NCBI GenBank assembly: GCA_012295275.1
Contig: CM022670.1
Location: 1,390,001-1,447,500 of the forward strand
Source: Chrysomallon squamiferum
Taxonomy: Eukaryota > Mollusca > Gastropoda > Neomphalida > Peltospiridae
Reading direction: 5' to 3'
DNA length: 57,500 bases
Shown: positions 38,092 through 50,654 of the stretch, piece by piece
How the letters are laid out: each line of letters opens with the position of its first letter
How positions within the stretch are numbered: the first letter of the stretch is position 1
Translations under genes and position numbers: made by a program
Notes under the pieces: generated by a model
Database searches by the model: none
What the model was told of the DNA's origin: nothing
What the model saw: only the letters and a program-made list of their open reading frames with translations

Positions 38092-41000
38092 CTGTAAAGA
38101 GAGTGACTGCATTAAATTTAAAGCCAGATATTATAATTATTATTATTATTGATTAATTTTATTTTTATTTATTATACGTAATTTCATGTTGTCAAATGTA
38201 TAATTATTATAACTGTTTAAATTATAGTGGCACTGTCATGATTGTGGCACTTCTGGTAATTTATCAGATCTTAATATTCCGATTTTACAGCCCGGTCCGG
38301 CCAATTAGTTTGCATCCGTTTCTGGGATTCGGACTGGATGTTTATTTTGTATTTAAGCTTTTAAAATTATCTAAATTTACGAAGTAAAAAACATACCTAA
38401 TTTTTTTTTCAGTAGAAATAGTTCTAATAAAATCCTCTGCGTATCAGAGAAGAGCCATGAACCAAGGAAAAGGACGCACTTGTTTGATGTTATTAAAAGC
38501 CGCAAAGACCCACAATTGGTGGCAATATTCGTTAGCATCAGAATTTGTAAGGTGACGGCGACATACTTTTTTTATCTTTTTTTTTTATAAGCTACCATAG
38601 TAAATGTACTTAAAAACAAAATGATGAAGGAAACTAGATATTATAAATTAATACAATGTGTCTCAGCAAAAAAAAAAAAAATATTATATATATATATATA
38701 CATAATAAAGATGATTATTTCAGCTAAACTGAAAACAACTTTTAAATATGTTTTGTTTGTTTTAATAATACAAGTTACATGCTTTTTCAAGATGGTTATT
38801 TATTTATATATGTCGGGGTTTTTTTAAAATTATATTTGTAAATAAATTGTAATGTATAATAAGCACGAAACCTATTCATTTAACTGTGTGTATGTTACAT
38901 GCCATAGAAAGCAGAAAGGCTGAGCATACACGGGGTTTTCATCTGGTGTAGAGCGGCGCATTTTGATATGTCACGTGACCTTTTATAATTTCGGCATCCG
39001 GTGGCGGCAGAAACCGCTGCGACTCACAAAGAAGTGTAAGAAACGATTTATTGACAGTCTAGAGATTGAAATTTATCTCGTGGTAATACTGTTAATATCA
39101 ATACTGATCAAGAAATTATAAATAACTTATTTTAAAAAAATATTGTTAAGTAATAGCACATAAAGGAAGTGAATAATCTGCTCTTGTCTGAAAGTGATTG
39201 CATAATAATTAATATACTTTAAGTACTTGTAATTGTATAGTCTGTCTAGTAAACATAATGTTATAAGTGATAAGCGCACCCTACCATTATATCAGATGTT
39301 CATTGTTGACATTCGTCTACGTATATAAACGGTAACTGGTATGTCATGTGAAATAGTTCAAATACGGAATAGGTGGATTTCGCCCAGGTGATCTCGCCAC
39401 AAGCGAAATACTAATAGTAATACTGTAAATTGTAATAGCCATAAATCCCATTTCCTTATGCTGGTATAATAATTAATAGTATTAGACAAATCGCCATACA
39501 TTTTAGGTGCAGTTAGAAAATACTGACGTTATTTAAAATGATTATACGATTAAAATGCATGAATGTGTAAACTTACTATGAATCATTGTATCATGTATGT
39601 TAATGTTTTTAATAATTTTTTAATGTTTTTTGTTTTCTTTTGTCATGAACTGACTACAGATAGAACTAGAGTTACATTTTCTTTTAAAAAATAAAAAAAT
39701 AAAAATAAGAGTAGATGAAGAAATGGACAAATTGTTTCTTGCAGTACATGGTTCTTCCAGACACTGTTTAGGGTGCTAGGCAAAAACCTATACATACAGT
39801 CAAACACACAAACATATGCACATTAATATATTCTTTTTTCAGGTAAAACATTTCCCATACATGAGCTATTAATACAGACAAATGCATTCATAGATGTATA
39901 CAAAACCACTAATACACAAACGTACACAATCTTTCTAGAATATCATTTAAGAATACACTCAGTAAGTCTCAAATGTCACGTTACCTTGGAAGAAAGACAG
40001 GTTCTGGCCATTTCTCTGTATGAACATACAATTTGTATGGATGTGCTCTTCAAACTTCAAAATTAATATACACTCATTATCTTGAATGTTATGTGTGATC
40101 CCAAATAGAATATTTTATGTATATTTTTTGTACATTTTTCTCATAGCTAAAGAACACTACTTTTTAAAACAATCTTTGAAAAATCTTTGAAAAAGAAAAC
40201 TTTATTATTCTTATCTGTCATCATTGAGACTCATTGTGGACCAAATATGTAACTATCATTACCAGACAGCAATGTTGTGGTTTAAGTTATTTAAATTAAC
40301 TGTTCTATTTGGTAGTTTCCAATGAATATCATAATCCACTTGATACTGATGATTTATGAAATTGTGGCCGAGTTTAAAAGCCAGAAAAACTAAATGTTGC
40401 ATTGTGCATACATACAAAATAAGATTAGACATAATATATAATTGATCATATATACTGGAATTTTTGTATACATTTTATTCATTGGAGTCATTTTCATAAT
40501 AGTTGTTTTGTATGTACTGCTTGCTAGATGCTTAATAAGAAGTGGGATTTATGGCTGTATAATGAAATGGATGAGACTGCTATTTCACAGAGATGAATCA
40601 TAAAATATTTGTCTTCAGTTAGAAAACAGAGCAGTTTTATTTCAGCTTGAAATTTTTTCTATTATTCTGTTGTATATCTTCTATAACAAACAATATCAGG
40701 TTATCATTATAATTCACATAGTACAAACAGTCCTGTAAAAATTAATATTATATCCCATTTCAAGAATTAATGAACTATTAAGGATTTCAGACAGAATTAA
40801 TATTTAACAAAATTCTGACAAATATATTGACAAAAGTCAGGAATATATTAACCTAGATAGGAAGTCCCTTAGTGCTTTAAAATTCCCTACAGCCTTTAAA
40901 ATGTGTGTGTGTGTGTGTGTGCAAGCAAGCACAAGCCTTCATTTTTCATAATTAAACAATAGAATAAAAACTATAAAATAACAATGTGAAAATAACTTGT

Positions 41001-41187
41001 AACACTGATAGCATGTTAATATAAGAATTCTATAATGGATTAAAATAATAATAAGGTGTGTAGTAATATAATTGCATCAGTTCATTGCCTTGATGCATCA
41101 GTAATACATGTTAGGTATAAATCACATTGTGGTGACATAGTGAGTAATATATATTTTATTCCAATTAATGTTTTTTTCTCTTGACAG
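38092..41187. promoter_or_regulatory. Divergent promoter region and first introns of genes A and B
   Basis: Between gene A's likely first exon (about 38397-38530) and gene B's likely first exon (ending 39035, donor GTAAGA, in the GC-richer stretch CATCCGGTGGCGGCAGAAACC) lie about 0.5 kb that should hold two divergent promoters. From 39040 to 41187 is AT-rich sequence read as gene B intron 1; it contains a short (GT)n at 40904-40921 and nothing else recognised. Confidence 0.5.
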
Positions 41188-41203
41188 GTATTAGAACTGC
41201 ATA

Positions 41204-43831
41204 ATGGGTCGACCAAAGAAAATTGATATTTGTAAAATGTGCAAGAGAGGACCAACAAATAAAAAGTCTTTGAAAACATCTGGAACACAAACAGAACTAA
41301 AATTGAATGAACTGGACAAAATCATTTCTTTCTTTCTCTCATCAAGTGAGGGAGCATGCAGAGAAGCACAAGAAATTATAAATCAAGTGAATGTCCCAAA
41401 TTTGGAAAGCCGCAGTAGTGATATGCAAATTAATAGTGAATTAATGCAGGAATTGCAAGTTAGAAATACAGTGGACGTGAGATGTGATCAAGAAAATTTA
41501 GTTCCACCAGAGCCAGTCTTACAAGATGATTCTGATTATACTGGCAACCTGCATCCAGAAAACTTGGAATGCACTGAAATTAATGTAACTGAGGAAACAA
41601 CAGACTTTGGAAATGAGGATCAAGAACTTATGGAACACACAAGTGACGCTTGGGAAGAAGAAAAGCAAAAACCAATAGAAAATGAATGCACACCTGAACC
41701 TGTTACACCTGAATTTAACAGAGTACCATCAACACCAAGTTCACAGGAGGTCAGGAAGAGCTCTCGGCTGGCAGAAAAATATCCTAATGGAAAAAGTTTT
41801 GCAAATCCTACCAGAAAGCGGAAGCCAATTGCACAGAAAAAAAATGCTGTTGCTTTGAAGAAAAAGCATTTGGCTTCTTTGCGTCTCAAACCAAAATCTG
41901 AGACAGAAGATACAGTTCAGAAGTCAAGGAAACTGGATTGTCTGCTTTGTGGACTTACATGTAAAACTCAGAAAGAACTCACAGAACACAAGATTCAGGA
42001 ACACAAAGGGAGAGTGCACAAGTGTGAGCATTGTGACAAAGTTTTCAGGAATGGTGCAAGACTTAAAATTCATCTTCGATGCCATACTGGAGAAAAACCA
42101 TACTCTTGCAGTGAATGCTCAAAATGCTTTCCTGATTCATCTAATCTTACCAAACATATCCAGACCATTCATGAACATCCCTATCGTTGTGATAATTGTC
42201 GTGCCCGGTTTGCAACAGACACAGAACTTTTAGTGCATCAGGAAAACGACTGCAGAATGAAATATGACAATCTAGGCAGGAAACTGTCTTCTGAATTAAC
42301 ACCAAAGACTGAAAGGAAAAGTGTTAAGAAATTCAAATGTGAAAAGTGTGGTCGCGAAGTTCTCAATCTCCGTGCACACATGCTAACACACAGCACCATT
42401 CGACCTCACAAATGTGATGAATGCAGTGCTCTCTTCAAATCAATTCATGATTTGAAAAAACACAAACTCAGACACAGAAGTGATCAGCCACATTTATGTG
42501 AACAGTGTGGGAAAAGTTTCAAACACATCTTTGCCATAAAGGCACACATGAAAATACATGAAGAACCTCCAGTAAAAGAGGTTCATCCTTGCAAAGAGTG
42601 CAATATGGGATTTGCAGAGCCTGAATTACTGGCTGCTCACATGGAGTGCCATTTAAATAATTTACCTTTCAAATGTCTTCTTTGTGACAACGAATTTGTC
42701 ACTCCTCAAGAGTTAAAAGCTCATGTTTTGACACATCCTGGAGCAAGGATTCCAGTGAACTGCAATTACTGTGACAAACTGTATCCCACACTTCCCAAAA
42801 TGCAAGTGCACAGACATACACATGTATCTTTTCATATGTGCAGTTATTGCAGCAAAAGCTATTCTAAAACTAGTGAACTTAAGCGTCATGAGGCAACACA
42901 TACGGGTATATTCAGTCATATCTGTGAAATCTGCACCAAAGGGTTTATGCGACAAGATCAGCTGAAAAAGCACATGATGGTACACACTGGAGACAGAAAG
43001 TTCAGATGTACGGTTTGTGAGCGTTCATACATCACAGAGGATACTCTTAAAACACACATGAAATTAGTACATGGTCCTAAAACCTATGTCTGTAGTATTT
43101 GTGGTAAGAGTTTTGCTGTTGAAAAGAGACTTCAATTTCATATAGCTCGCCATCTGGGCAAGAAAGATTACAAATGTGATGTATGTGGTAAAGCTTTTGC
43201 AGATCCTTCAGATTTGCCTCAGCATAAGAGAATCCACAAACTTATGAAAAATTTCCCATGTCTTCTGTGTCCCAAAGCATTTTATGCCCAAAAACATTTA
43301 GATACACACTTCAGGGTTAATCATAAAAACAGAATGCATAAGGTTATTCATGAATGTGAAATTTGTGGCAAAGTCTTTCCTCGGGAATGGAAACTTAAAC
43401 GACACAGAAGTGTCCATGAAAACAAAGGCAGCCGTATCCATTATTTGAACAAGCCAAATACAACCATCATCAAGCTTGAACCAATTGATGAACCTGATTT
43501 AACAGATCTTGCTGAATCAACCTCCATGTTACAGAGTATGGAGAATGTGGAACTGACAGAGACATTAGCAGTCCAGTGTAGTATGTGTGGAGCAGCCTGT
43601 GAAACAACAGTTTTGAATTCTGCAGAACCCTTTCTGTGTGGCCTTTGTTCTCAGATTGATGTGTCATCTGATGAAAAGACATCTGTTTTCACCTTTACTG
43701 GTCAAGAGGTTTTCAAGTGTAATATGTGTCAAAAAACATTTGCACTTCTGGATAATTTTCTGAATCATCTACATGAGCATCCTGAATTAGAAATAAAAAT
43801 AGAAACTCTTCCAACAGAAACAGACAAATAG
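41204..43831 (+). CDS. C2H2 zinc-finger protein B, about 18 fingers, 875 aa, single coding exon
   Basis: Probable nuclear regulator, paralog of A, C and D. It begins MGRPKKIDICKMCKRG, AT-hook-like with a CxxC. The TQT motif (28-30) opens the box GTQTELKLNELDKIISFFLS. An acidic stretch and a basic segment (RKRKPIAQKKN, likely nuclear localisation) follow. About 17 fingers run from LDCLLCGLTC to HECEICGKVF, including a C2HC-type finger (YRCDNCRARFATDTELLVHQ, with final DC), a short finger (FKCEKCGREVLNLRAHMLTH), and the family-typical finger with CNMGF and HMECH. Then IIKLEPIDEP (psi-K-x-E), CSMCGA...FLCGLC, and a terminal finger with tail HPELEIKIETLPTE. The start is set by the conserved box and by an acceptor TTGACAG at 41187, leaving 16 nt of UTR as in gene A. 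AATAAA near 44280 is a likely poly(A) signal. Confidence 0.92.
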   Translation: MGRPKKIDICKMCKRGPTNKKSLKTSGTQTELKLNELDKIISFFLSSSEGACREAQEIINQVNVPNLESRSSDMQINSELMQELQVRNTVDVRCDQENLVPPEPVLQDDSDYTGNLHPENLECTEINVTEETTDFGNEDQELMEHTSDAWEEEKQKPIENECTPEPVTPEFNRVPSTPSSQEVRKSSRLAEKYPNGKSFANPTRKRKPIAQKKNAVALKKKHLASLRLKPKSETEDTVQKSRKLDCLLCGLTCKTQKELTEHKIQEHKGRVHKCEHCDKVFRNGARLKIHLRCHTGEKPYSCSECSKCFPDSSNLTKHIQTIHEHPYRCDNCRARFATDTELLVHQENDCRMKYDNLGRKLSSELTPKTERKSVKKFKCEKCGREVLNLRAHMLTHSTIRPHKCDECSALFKSIHDLKKHKLRHRSDQPHLCEQCGKSFKHIFAIKAHMKIHEEPPVKEVHPCKECNMGFAEPELLAAHMECHLNNLPFKCLLCDNEFVTPQELKAHVLTHPGARIPVNCNYCDKLYPTLPKMQVHRHTHVSFHMCSYCSKSYSKTSELKRHEATHTGIFSHICEICTKGFMRQDQLKKHMMVHTGDRKFRCTVCERSYITEDTLKTHMKLVHGPKTYVCSICGKSFAVEKRLQFHIARHLGKKDYKCDVCGKAFADPSDLPQHKRIHKLMKNFPCLLCPKAFYAQKHLDTHFRVNHKNRMHKVIHECEICGKVFPREWKLKRHRSVHENKGSRIHYLNKPNTTIIKLEPIDEPDLTDLAESTSMLQSMENVELTETLAVQCSMCGAACETTVLNSAEPFLCGLCSQIDVSSDEKTSVFTFTGQEVFKCNMCQKTFALLDNFLNHLHEHPELEIKIETLPTETDK

Positions 43832-46118
43832 ATACATGCAAAAATTTGATATGTGGAATCTAATAACTGATGTTTGATCCTGGTACTGACCAGATACACC
43901 AGTTATAAAATTCAGCAATCAGTTTTTAAATGAGTATTTCATTCCTAAACAAAAAGAACATGGCAACTTGTTTATTACTACCAGTACCGTCTTTGTAGTT
44001 GAAGTTGATTCCACTGTTACTGTGAGTGTGAATGTACCATTTCACATTTTGAATATGTACATAAAATATACACACATCATATATTTAGTTTTTCTTGTTT
44101 TGTATTTGGAAAAGACTTGATGTATATTTTGACACAACTGTAAATTAAAATCTGTTAAATACCGGCATTAAATCCGTTACGTTTATTTATTTTGTTGTTT
44201 TCCTTTTAGGGTTTTTTGTATTTATATCAGTTTTATACTGAATTTTCAAACATTTAGATTTTTAGCATAATGAAGTACAAATAAATATAATAAAATTATT
44301 TGTATTTCCAAGTTATTTTTACTGTTCTGGGTGATGTGTCATAACTTCTAACAAAGTATGAAAATAAAATAACAGAAAACATAAAAACTTGCATTTCACC
44401 ACTTTACAGCTGAAGTTGTGATGATTTGTCCATCTGGTACCTGAATAGTTTCAGAAAACACCCAGAATAAATTGATCTGCTGTGTAAAGACTGGAGTCTC
44501 TTTTCTTTGTTATGCTTTATTAGTGATTAAGAATGGATGGCAAAAAGCTAAACACAACAATCTTTGCACTAAAGGAAATGTGCAAACTAACAACCACAGT
44601 AAACAAATATTTGCATTCATGAAATTTAAAAAAATAAGTAAAAGCTCTAATAATTTACAGATGGGATTCTTAATATGTGGTAATCTAATTTAACTTATTG
44701 TAATATAATACAGGTAATTTTAAAATGAAATGAACACTTGTAATAAAATACATAGTACATAAACTGACAAAGTAGTAGTTGTTCATGACATTTGTACAAC
44801 AAAAATGAAATATTTATTTCAAATATTCTTTAGCAATATATTTTCTCATTTTTAAACTTATTTATTTAACTAGAAGACTGTTTTGTTTAATACTTCTAGA
44901 AGAATATGTTTATTATTATTGATTGTTGCATGTTAAATATCTTATTTCTGACAGAGTCCTTGGAAGCCCACATTTTCCCACTGAATTCCAGCCAACACCT
45001 ACCAAAACATTTAATTTTTGGGGGCCAAATATAAATGTAATCAGTTGTTTGTTCATCTCTTAACTCAGAACACAACCATTTATAACTGAAACAATAGAAA
45101 ATACATCATTTTATTTTTGTAGTTGAGAAATCCAATAATGTAACTACATTAATTTTATAGTCTGTAATTTCTTATGTATCAGAAGATTCACATTGGACAT
45201 CATTTCTATAACAAAATTGTTGAATACATTTGCTTTAAAACATGTTTTAATTAAAACAAACAGGATATAAAGATTATTTAATTCAGTGCACAGATTAGTA
45301 ATAATCTTTACAATTACAATTTCAAAATGAATGTTGAGACAGTTGAAGAGAAAAATCTTTCCACTTAACTCTAGAATGCTTTTATCAATGTCATCAGTTA
45401 ATCTAGAGATGGAAAAATATGTTTAATAAAGCCATTGATGTATCACTTGGGGACTCTGGCTTGATACCAGTTTCTCAGTTCTAAAAAGAAGTTTAAAAAT
45501 AACAATGTTTATTCGTTTGTAAATTTTATTCACAACTGAATAAAAAATAAAGCAACCCAACATTGCATAACAAATAAAACAGACATTTTTAACATTATAA
45601 GCAATTTTCAAATTTTCATTTAATTTACAAAATAGTTTTCCTCAGTAATTAACAAATCTGAAATACAGTTTTCAATGAAGAAATAATTACATTTTTTTTT
45701 TTTTTTAAATGTCTTGAAAATGATAATTATAAATTGAAATGTAACTAATGAATCAGAAGATAAATAATTCTTTTAAACATTTTCTCAGACTTTATCAAAA
45801 ACAAAAAACAAAAAGTCCCATAATCTGTTATGTATGTTAAGGTATAATAATAAACAAAAATGACATTACATTCTCAAGAAATTAATAATTTCCTAATTAT
45901 TTGTAAAATCTTTAAATATTATTGGAGAAATAATTTAGTATTTTAATTTTATGAAAAAATACCATTTTGAAAATGAGCAACATTGCATTTATCTGTTTAG
46001 CAGTATCTTATGTAAAGGTATTATTCAATGATGATAATTTAAAAAAATTAATAATAGGATTTTCTCTGACAATTATTTAATAACTATACTGTAGAGACAT
46101 GTACAATTACTGCTTTAT
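43832..46118. other. Convergent 3' regions of genes B and C
   Basis: AT-rich. Holds the gene B 3' UTR with AATAAA at about 44280-44285 and 44289-44294, and the 3' flank of gene C. I see no other gene, tRNA or transposon. Confidence 0.5.
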
Positions 46119-46119
46119 T
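46114..46119 (-). terminator. Possible poly(A) signal overlapping the stop codon of gene C
   Basis: The minus strand reads TGAATAAA, so AATAAA begins within the stop codon. If used, the 3' UTR would be only about 20 nt. Chance occurrence is possible in AT-rich DNA. Confidence 0.35.
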
Positions 46120-48719
46120 CATTCAATAGTTTCTATTTTTATTTGTAATTCTGGATGTTCATGCATATGTGTAAGAAAACTGTCAAAAAGAACAAACGTT
46201 TTTGAACATGCTAAGCAAGTTAAAACACCGGGTGTTGGTCCCTGGGTAGCAATCTCAGAAGGAATTTCAAGCAGTATATTTTCTGATGCATTTATGATAT
46301 TACTTTTTTCAACCTCTTTGCATTTATCACAAACTGAAGAATCATCCACTGAGTCACAATGAACCTGGTTTGTACCACAAACAGAGCATTGCTTAGTGTT
46401 TGTCACTGCAGTGTTTTCTTCTGTGGACATTGTTATATCTGTTTTTACCGAGATTGTGCAAGGCTCAGTCTTTATGGTTTTTTCATTATTAAGATTGTCA
46501 CAGGTTCTTATGGTTTGCAGCTGAATGCCTCTTGTATGAGTTTTTCTTATATGAACAGTCAAATCAACCTTTTTAACAAACCTTTTTGAACAGATGTTAC
46601 AGGTATATACATATTCAGGTCCATGGACAGCACTTCTGTGATTTATCAAGTCAACACGACAGTTGAACTCTTCTGTACAAATGTCACACACAAAATCTTT
46701 CACACCATGAACACTTCTCATGTGATTTCTTCTGTAGCGTGTATCTACAAAGGCCATATCACAATATGAACACATTATGGGATGATTTTTTTGGTGCTCT
46801 CTCTTGTGTCTATCCAGTTTCTCCTGACTCTGGAAGCTCAATTTGCATTTTGAACAAATAAATTCAGCATTGCTGTCATGCTGTAACAAATGACGTTTGA
46901 GCAAACTTTCAACATAAAAAGTGCAACCACAGTGTTTACAACTGAATGGTTTTTCACCTGTGTGTATGCACATGTGAAGATTTAGCTTTTCCAGTCGTAT
47001 AAAACCTTTACTACATATCTGACATTTGTGCTTGAAGTTTCCCGTATGGAGCATTGTGTGTCGTGTGAGATCCAGATTATTACTGAACTGTTTTCCACAT
47101 ATGCTGCACATGTGGTTTTTTAAATGTTTTTTCACTTTGTGTCGAGAATACCAGTTTTTGGTGGGACAAATAATATCACATATTGGACAGTTAACAGGAG
47201 ATTTCTCACCTTGGTGTGTTAAAATGTGTGCTTTTAGCTCATCTGTTTTAGAAAAAACGCTGCTACATTGCAAACATTTGAAGTCAGTGTTATTGGTGTG
47301 GCATTCAGAATGTTCCTCTAGCTGCTGTTCCAACAAGAAACCCATGTTGCACAAGTCACAACTAAAAACGGGCCTTTGATCAAGAGCTGCCCGTGTATGA
47401 ATTCGTTTGTGTTCATTCAGCCTTCCACGGGAACCAAATGCTTTCCCACAAGTATCACAAACTTCAATCTCATCAGCAGTATGACTATCAAGATGTGTCT
47501 TCAATTCTTCTTCAGTGTCCAGGATTTTGGCACAGAATTTACACATAGTTGGTACCTCAGCCAGATGGGTTAACACATGACGAACATAGTGTTTAGTTAA
47601 ATGTTGGCAAATGGGACATATGTTTGGGATTTTACTTTTTCGACATCTCCTTACTACATATCCACTATGTTTCAATTTAATATGATGCTGTAAACCTTTT
47701 TCATTTTTGAACAGCTTCCCACACTGTTTGCAACTGATTCCACTGTGCAGTTCTATATGAGATCTCAAAGTTTTCACATCACGCAAAACCTTTCCACAGG
47801 TTTCACATGGTAGTTTGCGTGCTGTAGTTTTTATATTGCAAGCTTTGCGTCGTTCAAAAATTGCAGTGTTGCATTTGTGTTTTGTTTTAATGACATGTTT
47901 ACGTAAATTGGATAATTCGTTGTAACTCCTCAGACACTGGTCACACTTGTATGGCTTTTGTCCTGTGTGTAGTCGACGATGAATCTCCATTTTGGTCCGT
48001 GTAGAAAACATACTTTCACATAAATCACATTTACTAACAAACCCATTGTGTTCTTCTTTTCGATGTTTCTTCAGTTCTGAATGCATCTTAAAGACTTTTC
48101 CACATATGCCACACTTGTGGTATAGTAATGCTGATAAAGAAGTATCCATTTTAACATCATGCTCAGGCAAACCAGAAGAAACCTTACTGACATTTATATA
48201 CGGTGATGTGATGTCATTTTTTTCATTCAAATTAATTGCTTTGCTGCAGCTACGAGTTACATGTGGAGAATCGCTGTTATTTTTATTAATGCAAAACCCA
48301 TTTGTCATTTTATTTCCATCCTGTTCCAAAACAGGTGTAGGTTCACTGTTACTGTTAACATAATTAGAATCAACTTCAATCTTTATATGAATTTCATTAT
48401 CTGGACTAGACACCTGTGAATGTGATTCAGTAACCTGTTCTGTGAATCTGTTGCTGAAATTCTCTGATTCATCTTCAATAAAATGCTTTAACCATTCATT
48501 AAAAGTAAGCTTTACAGAACTCTCGTAGTTGGCTATTGTTGTTTTTCCACTTTTTTGTCCTATTGTATTGTGCAACTGATTTTGTGATCTGATAAAGTGA
48601 GATATAATTTCTATCAGACCTTCTTTAGATAATTCAGTTTGTGTACAGCCATCCGATATATTTGATGTTGGCCCAGGGCGTCGATATACACTAAAAGTAG
48701 TTCTTTTGGAGCGCTTCAT
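46119..48719 (-). CDS. C2H2 zinc-finger protein C, about 19 fingers, 866 aa, single coding exon
   Basis: Probable nuclear regulator and close duplicate of D. It begins MKRSKRTTFSVYRR (basic). The TQT motif (26-28) opens the box CTQTELSKEGLIEIISHFIRS, followed by an FNEWLKHFIEDE acidic segment shared with D. Eighteen fingers follow from HKCGICGKVF to YTCNICSKRF, including a short finger (NICPICQHLTKHYVRHVLTH) and the CNMGF/HSECH finger. Next are IKTE and VKTD sites, CSVCGT...SVCDKC, and the terminal finger LTCLACSKTFVLFDSFLTHM with tail HPELQIKIETIE. The start ATG is preceded by 34 nt of UTR after an acceptor (TCTGTAG, exon high end 48753). A likely first exon ends at 49930 (donor GTAATAG), under a promoter block shared with D. 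Confidence 0.92.
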   Translation of the reverse strand: MKRSKRTTFSVYRRPGPTSNISDGCTQTELSKEGLIEIISHFIRSQNQLHNTIGQKSGKTTIANYESSVKLTFNEWLKHFIEDESENFSNRFTEQVTESHSQVSSPDNEIHIKIEVDSNYVNSNSEPTPVLEQDGNKMTNGFCINKNNSDSPHVTRSCSKAINLNEKNDITSPYINVSKVSSGLPEHDVKMDTSLSALLYHKCGICGKVFKMHSELKKHRKEEHNGFVSKCDLCESMFSTRTKMEIHRRLHTGQKPYKCDQCLRSYNELSNLRKHVIKTKHKCNTAIFERRKACNIKTTARKLPCETCGKVLRDVKTLRSHIELHSGISCKQCGKLFKNEKGLQHHIKLKHSGYVVRRCRKSKIPNICPICQHLTKHYVRHVLTHLAEVPTMCKFCAKILDTEEELKTHLDSHTADEIEVCDTCGKAFGSRGRLNEHKRIHTRAALDQRPVFSCDLCNMGFLLEQQLEEHSECHTNNTDFKCLQCSSVFSKTDELKAHILTHQGEKSPVNCPICDIICPTKNWYSRHKVKKHLKNHMCSICGKQFSNNLDLTRHTMLHTGNFKHKCQICSKGFIRLEKLNLHMCIHTGEKPFSCKHCGCTFYVESLLKRHLLQHDSNAEFICSKCKLSFQSQEKLDRHKREHQKNHPIMCSYCDMAFVDTRYRRNHMRSVHGVKDFVCDICTEEFNCRVDLINHRSAVHGPEYVYTCNICSKRFVKKVDLTVHIRKTHTRGIQLQTIRTCDNLNNEKTIKTEPCTISVKTDITMSTEENTAVTNTKQCSVCGTNQVHCDSVDDSSVCDKCKEVEKSNIINASENILLEIPSEIATQGPTPGVLTCLACSKTFVLFDSFLTHMHEHPELQIKIETIE

Positions 48720-48753
48720 CTTAAGAATTTTCCAACATCATGAAAAATAACAC
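48720..48753 (-). other. 5' UTR part of exon 2 of gene C with a 6-codon uORF
   Basis: The 34-nt leader contains ATGATG at 48741-48736, opening a 6-codon frame that stops with TAA at 48723-48721, one base before the main ATG. It could dampen translation or allow reinitiation. Confidence 0.5.
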
Positions 48754-49826
48754 CTACAGAAGAACATAAAAATAGGATATATTAGCATATAATAAACATT
48801 TTAAAGTCTGTGACAATATAATTCATTATGACAATAAGGCATAAATATTTTGAATGAAGGTGTTTGGAAAGTTTGGCTACAATTTTGACAAATAAACTAA
48901 ATTTATTCACTCAATATATTAAGTAAATAAAATAATAATATTAATAAATCAATGGAGCAAAAATAATTAATTCAAATACAGACACTGAAAGTGCCCATTG
49001 TTTTCATTCTTTATTAAGAGAGGCTGTTAACGAAAACTAAAATAGAATGAAACCAACAAATTAATCATCACAATATCATTCAGCCACATCATTGCTAGTT
49101 TGATTTCTTTTTCCTAAGTTATGTTTATCAGCACAATTTTAATAACCACATATAATTTTACTTATGTGCTAAGTGTTCAAAACTATTATACAAACATTAC
49201 ACTACTGAAATAATTTAATAAACAGGACTTAATTTAAGAAATATATAATTACTGCTGCTTTTAAAAATGTCAGTGTTAAGTATGACATAATTAGTACAGT
49301 ATTTTAATTACACAGCAATAATGGAAATTCTTATATGCAAATAAAAATATTCTTAAGCATAGTAGTGAAATTCTGAAACAGTTGTGCTGAGGCATTTTGA
49401 AGGCAAGTCCAACAGATTCATCACAATAAAATAATCATATTGAAATTCTACATTGTGTTAAACAAAACTGGTCCACATTTGTTTTAGTCTTAAAATTAAT
49501 TTATTATCAAAATTTCACTAATTTCTAGCAGTTAATGAGTTCTTTCTATATGAAGAACTTTTTCTTTTCTTTTTTTAACAAATTTCTTATATTACATATA
49601 TATCTTCATGTTTCATAATATTTATATTAACTTACGACAGTTAATTCATAAATCGTTTGGTGTTTGCATTTTGTTTTGGTATTTTCGTATAAATGTTGCC
49701 ACTGGCATGTCACGGCATCTTCTAAGGTTGTTTCTATATATAGACGTAGGCCAATATAATGAATATTGTTAGCATTTTTGAAATTATTGAGTAGGTGGTA
49801 ATATAAAACATTGACGATATTCAATT

Positions 49827-49828
<2 letters not shown>

Positions 49829-49857
<29 letters not shown>

Positions 49858-49881
49858 TAATAATAATAATAATAATAATAA
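49829..49881. repeat. (AAT)n microsatellite
   Basis: Interrupted AAT/ATA units in gene C intron 1. Confidence 0.9.
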
Positions 49882-50214
49882 TTGAATAAAATACTGTTCA
49901 AGATAACAAAAATACAAATGAACTATTACCGATTCCCTGCCTGTTGAAGCTGAAGTTTGTTGCCGCCCTTTATTAAACGATTTACGTAAGATATAACATT
50001 ATCGGGTGTATTGCTGTTGTTTCGACAACGGAAGTTAATACAAATTACTGACACGTCTGTCAGACTCTGTGCGGTTATAATTTCATTACCAAATTATCTC
50101 ATTAAGTTATCTGTCAATATACTGATATACAGATGCATCTGAAAACAAACGTAAATGAAATCAGATAGCAAAACGAACAAACCTAAAGTAGTTTAGAACT
50201 TTAAATCCAGATAT

Positions 50215-50274
50215 CGGTCAAATTGCCATAAGCTAACTCATACGTTTTCATATTTGCTACGCTTTTCGATGACT
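50215..50274. promoter_or_regulatory. Promoter block of gene C, duplicated at gene D
   Basis: CGGTCAAATTGCCATAAGC and GCTTTTCGATGACT, about 60 bp end to end, recur at 56181-56243 upstream of gene D. It lies about 0.3 kb upstream of the predicted first-exon donor of gene C. Confidence 0.65.
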
Positions 50275-50619
50275 ATCAGTGTATCAGTCCTTTTTAAACG
50301 AAGATGTAAAATTAGAGTATGAGCAGAAATGTTTGGATAATCCCAAGTGATTTAATACTCTCGTGACAGAATTCAAATTTTGTTTAAAATAAACATTTAA
50401 AAAATATATCTTATGTATTTATTGTAATTATCAAAACAAAGAACAATCACGTTTTCCAAAAAATAAATAAATCAACCTGGTCTATTTGTGGGGTTTTTTA
50501 AAAACTAGAAACATCTATTCATTAACCCCAATCAGTGCAAGTGCAATGATACCTACAACAGTATTAAATAAAAGATGGGGAAAATGTGATAGATTTTGAC
50601 AAGTTGAACCAAGCGTAGA

Positions 50620-50622
<3 letters not shown>

Positions 50623-50652
<30 letters not shown>
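50623..50652. repeat. Poly-T tract
   Basis: Run of about 30 T. Confidence 0.95.
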
Positions 50653-50654
<2 letters not shown>

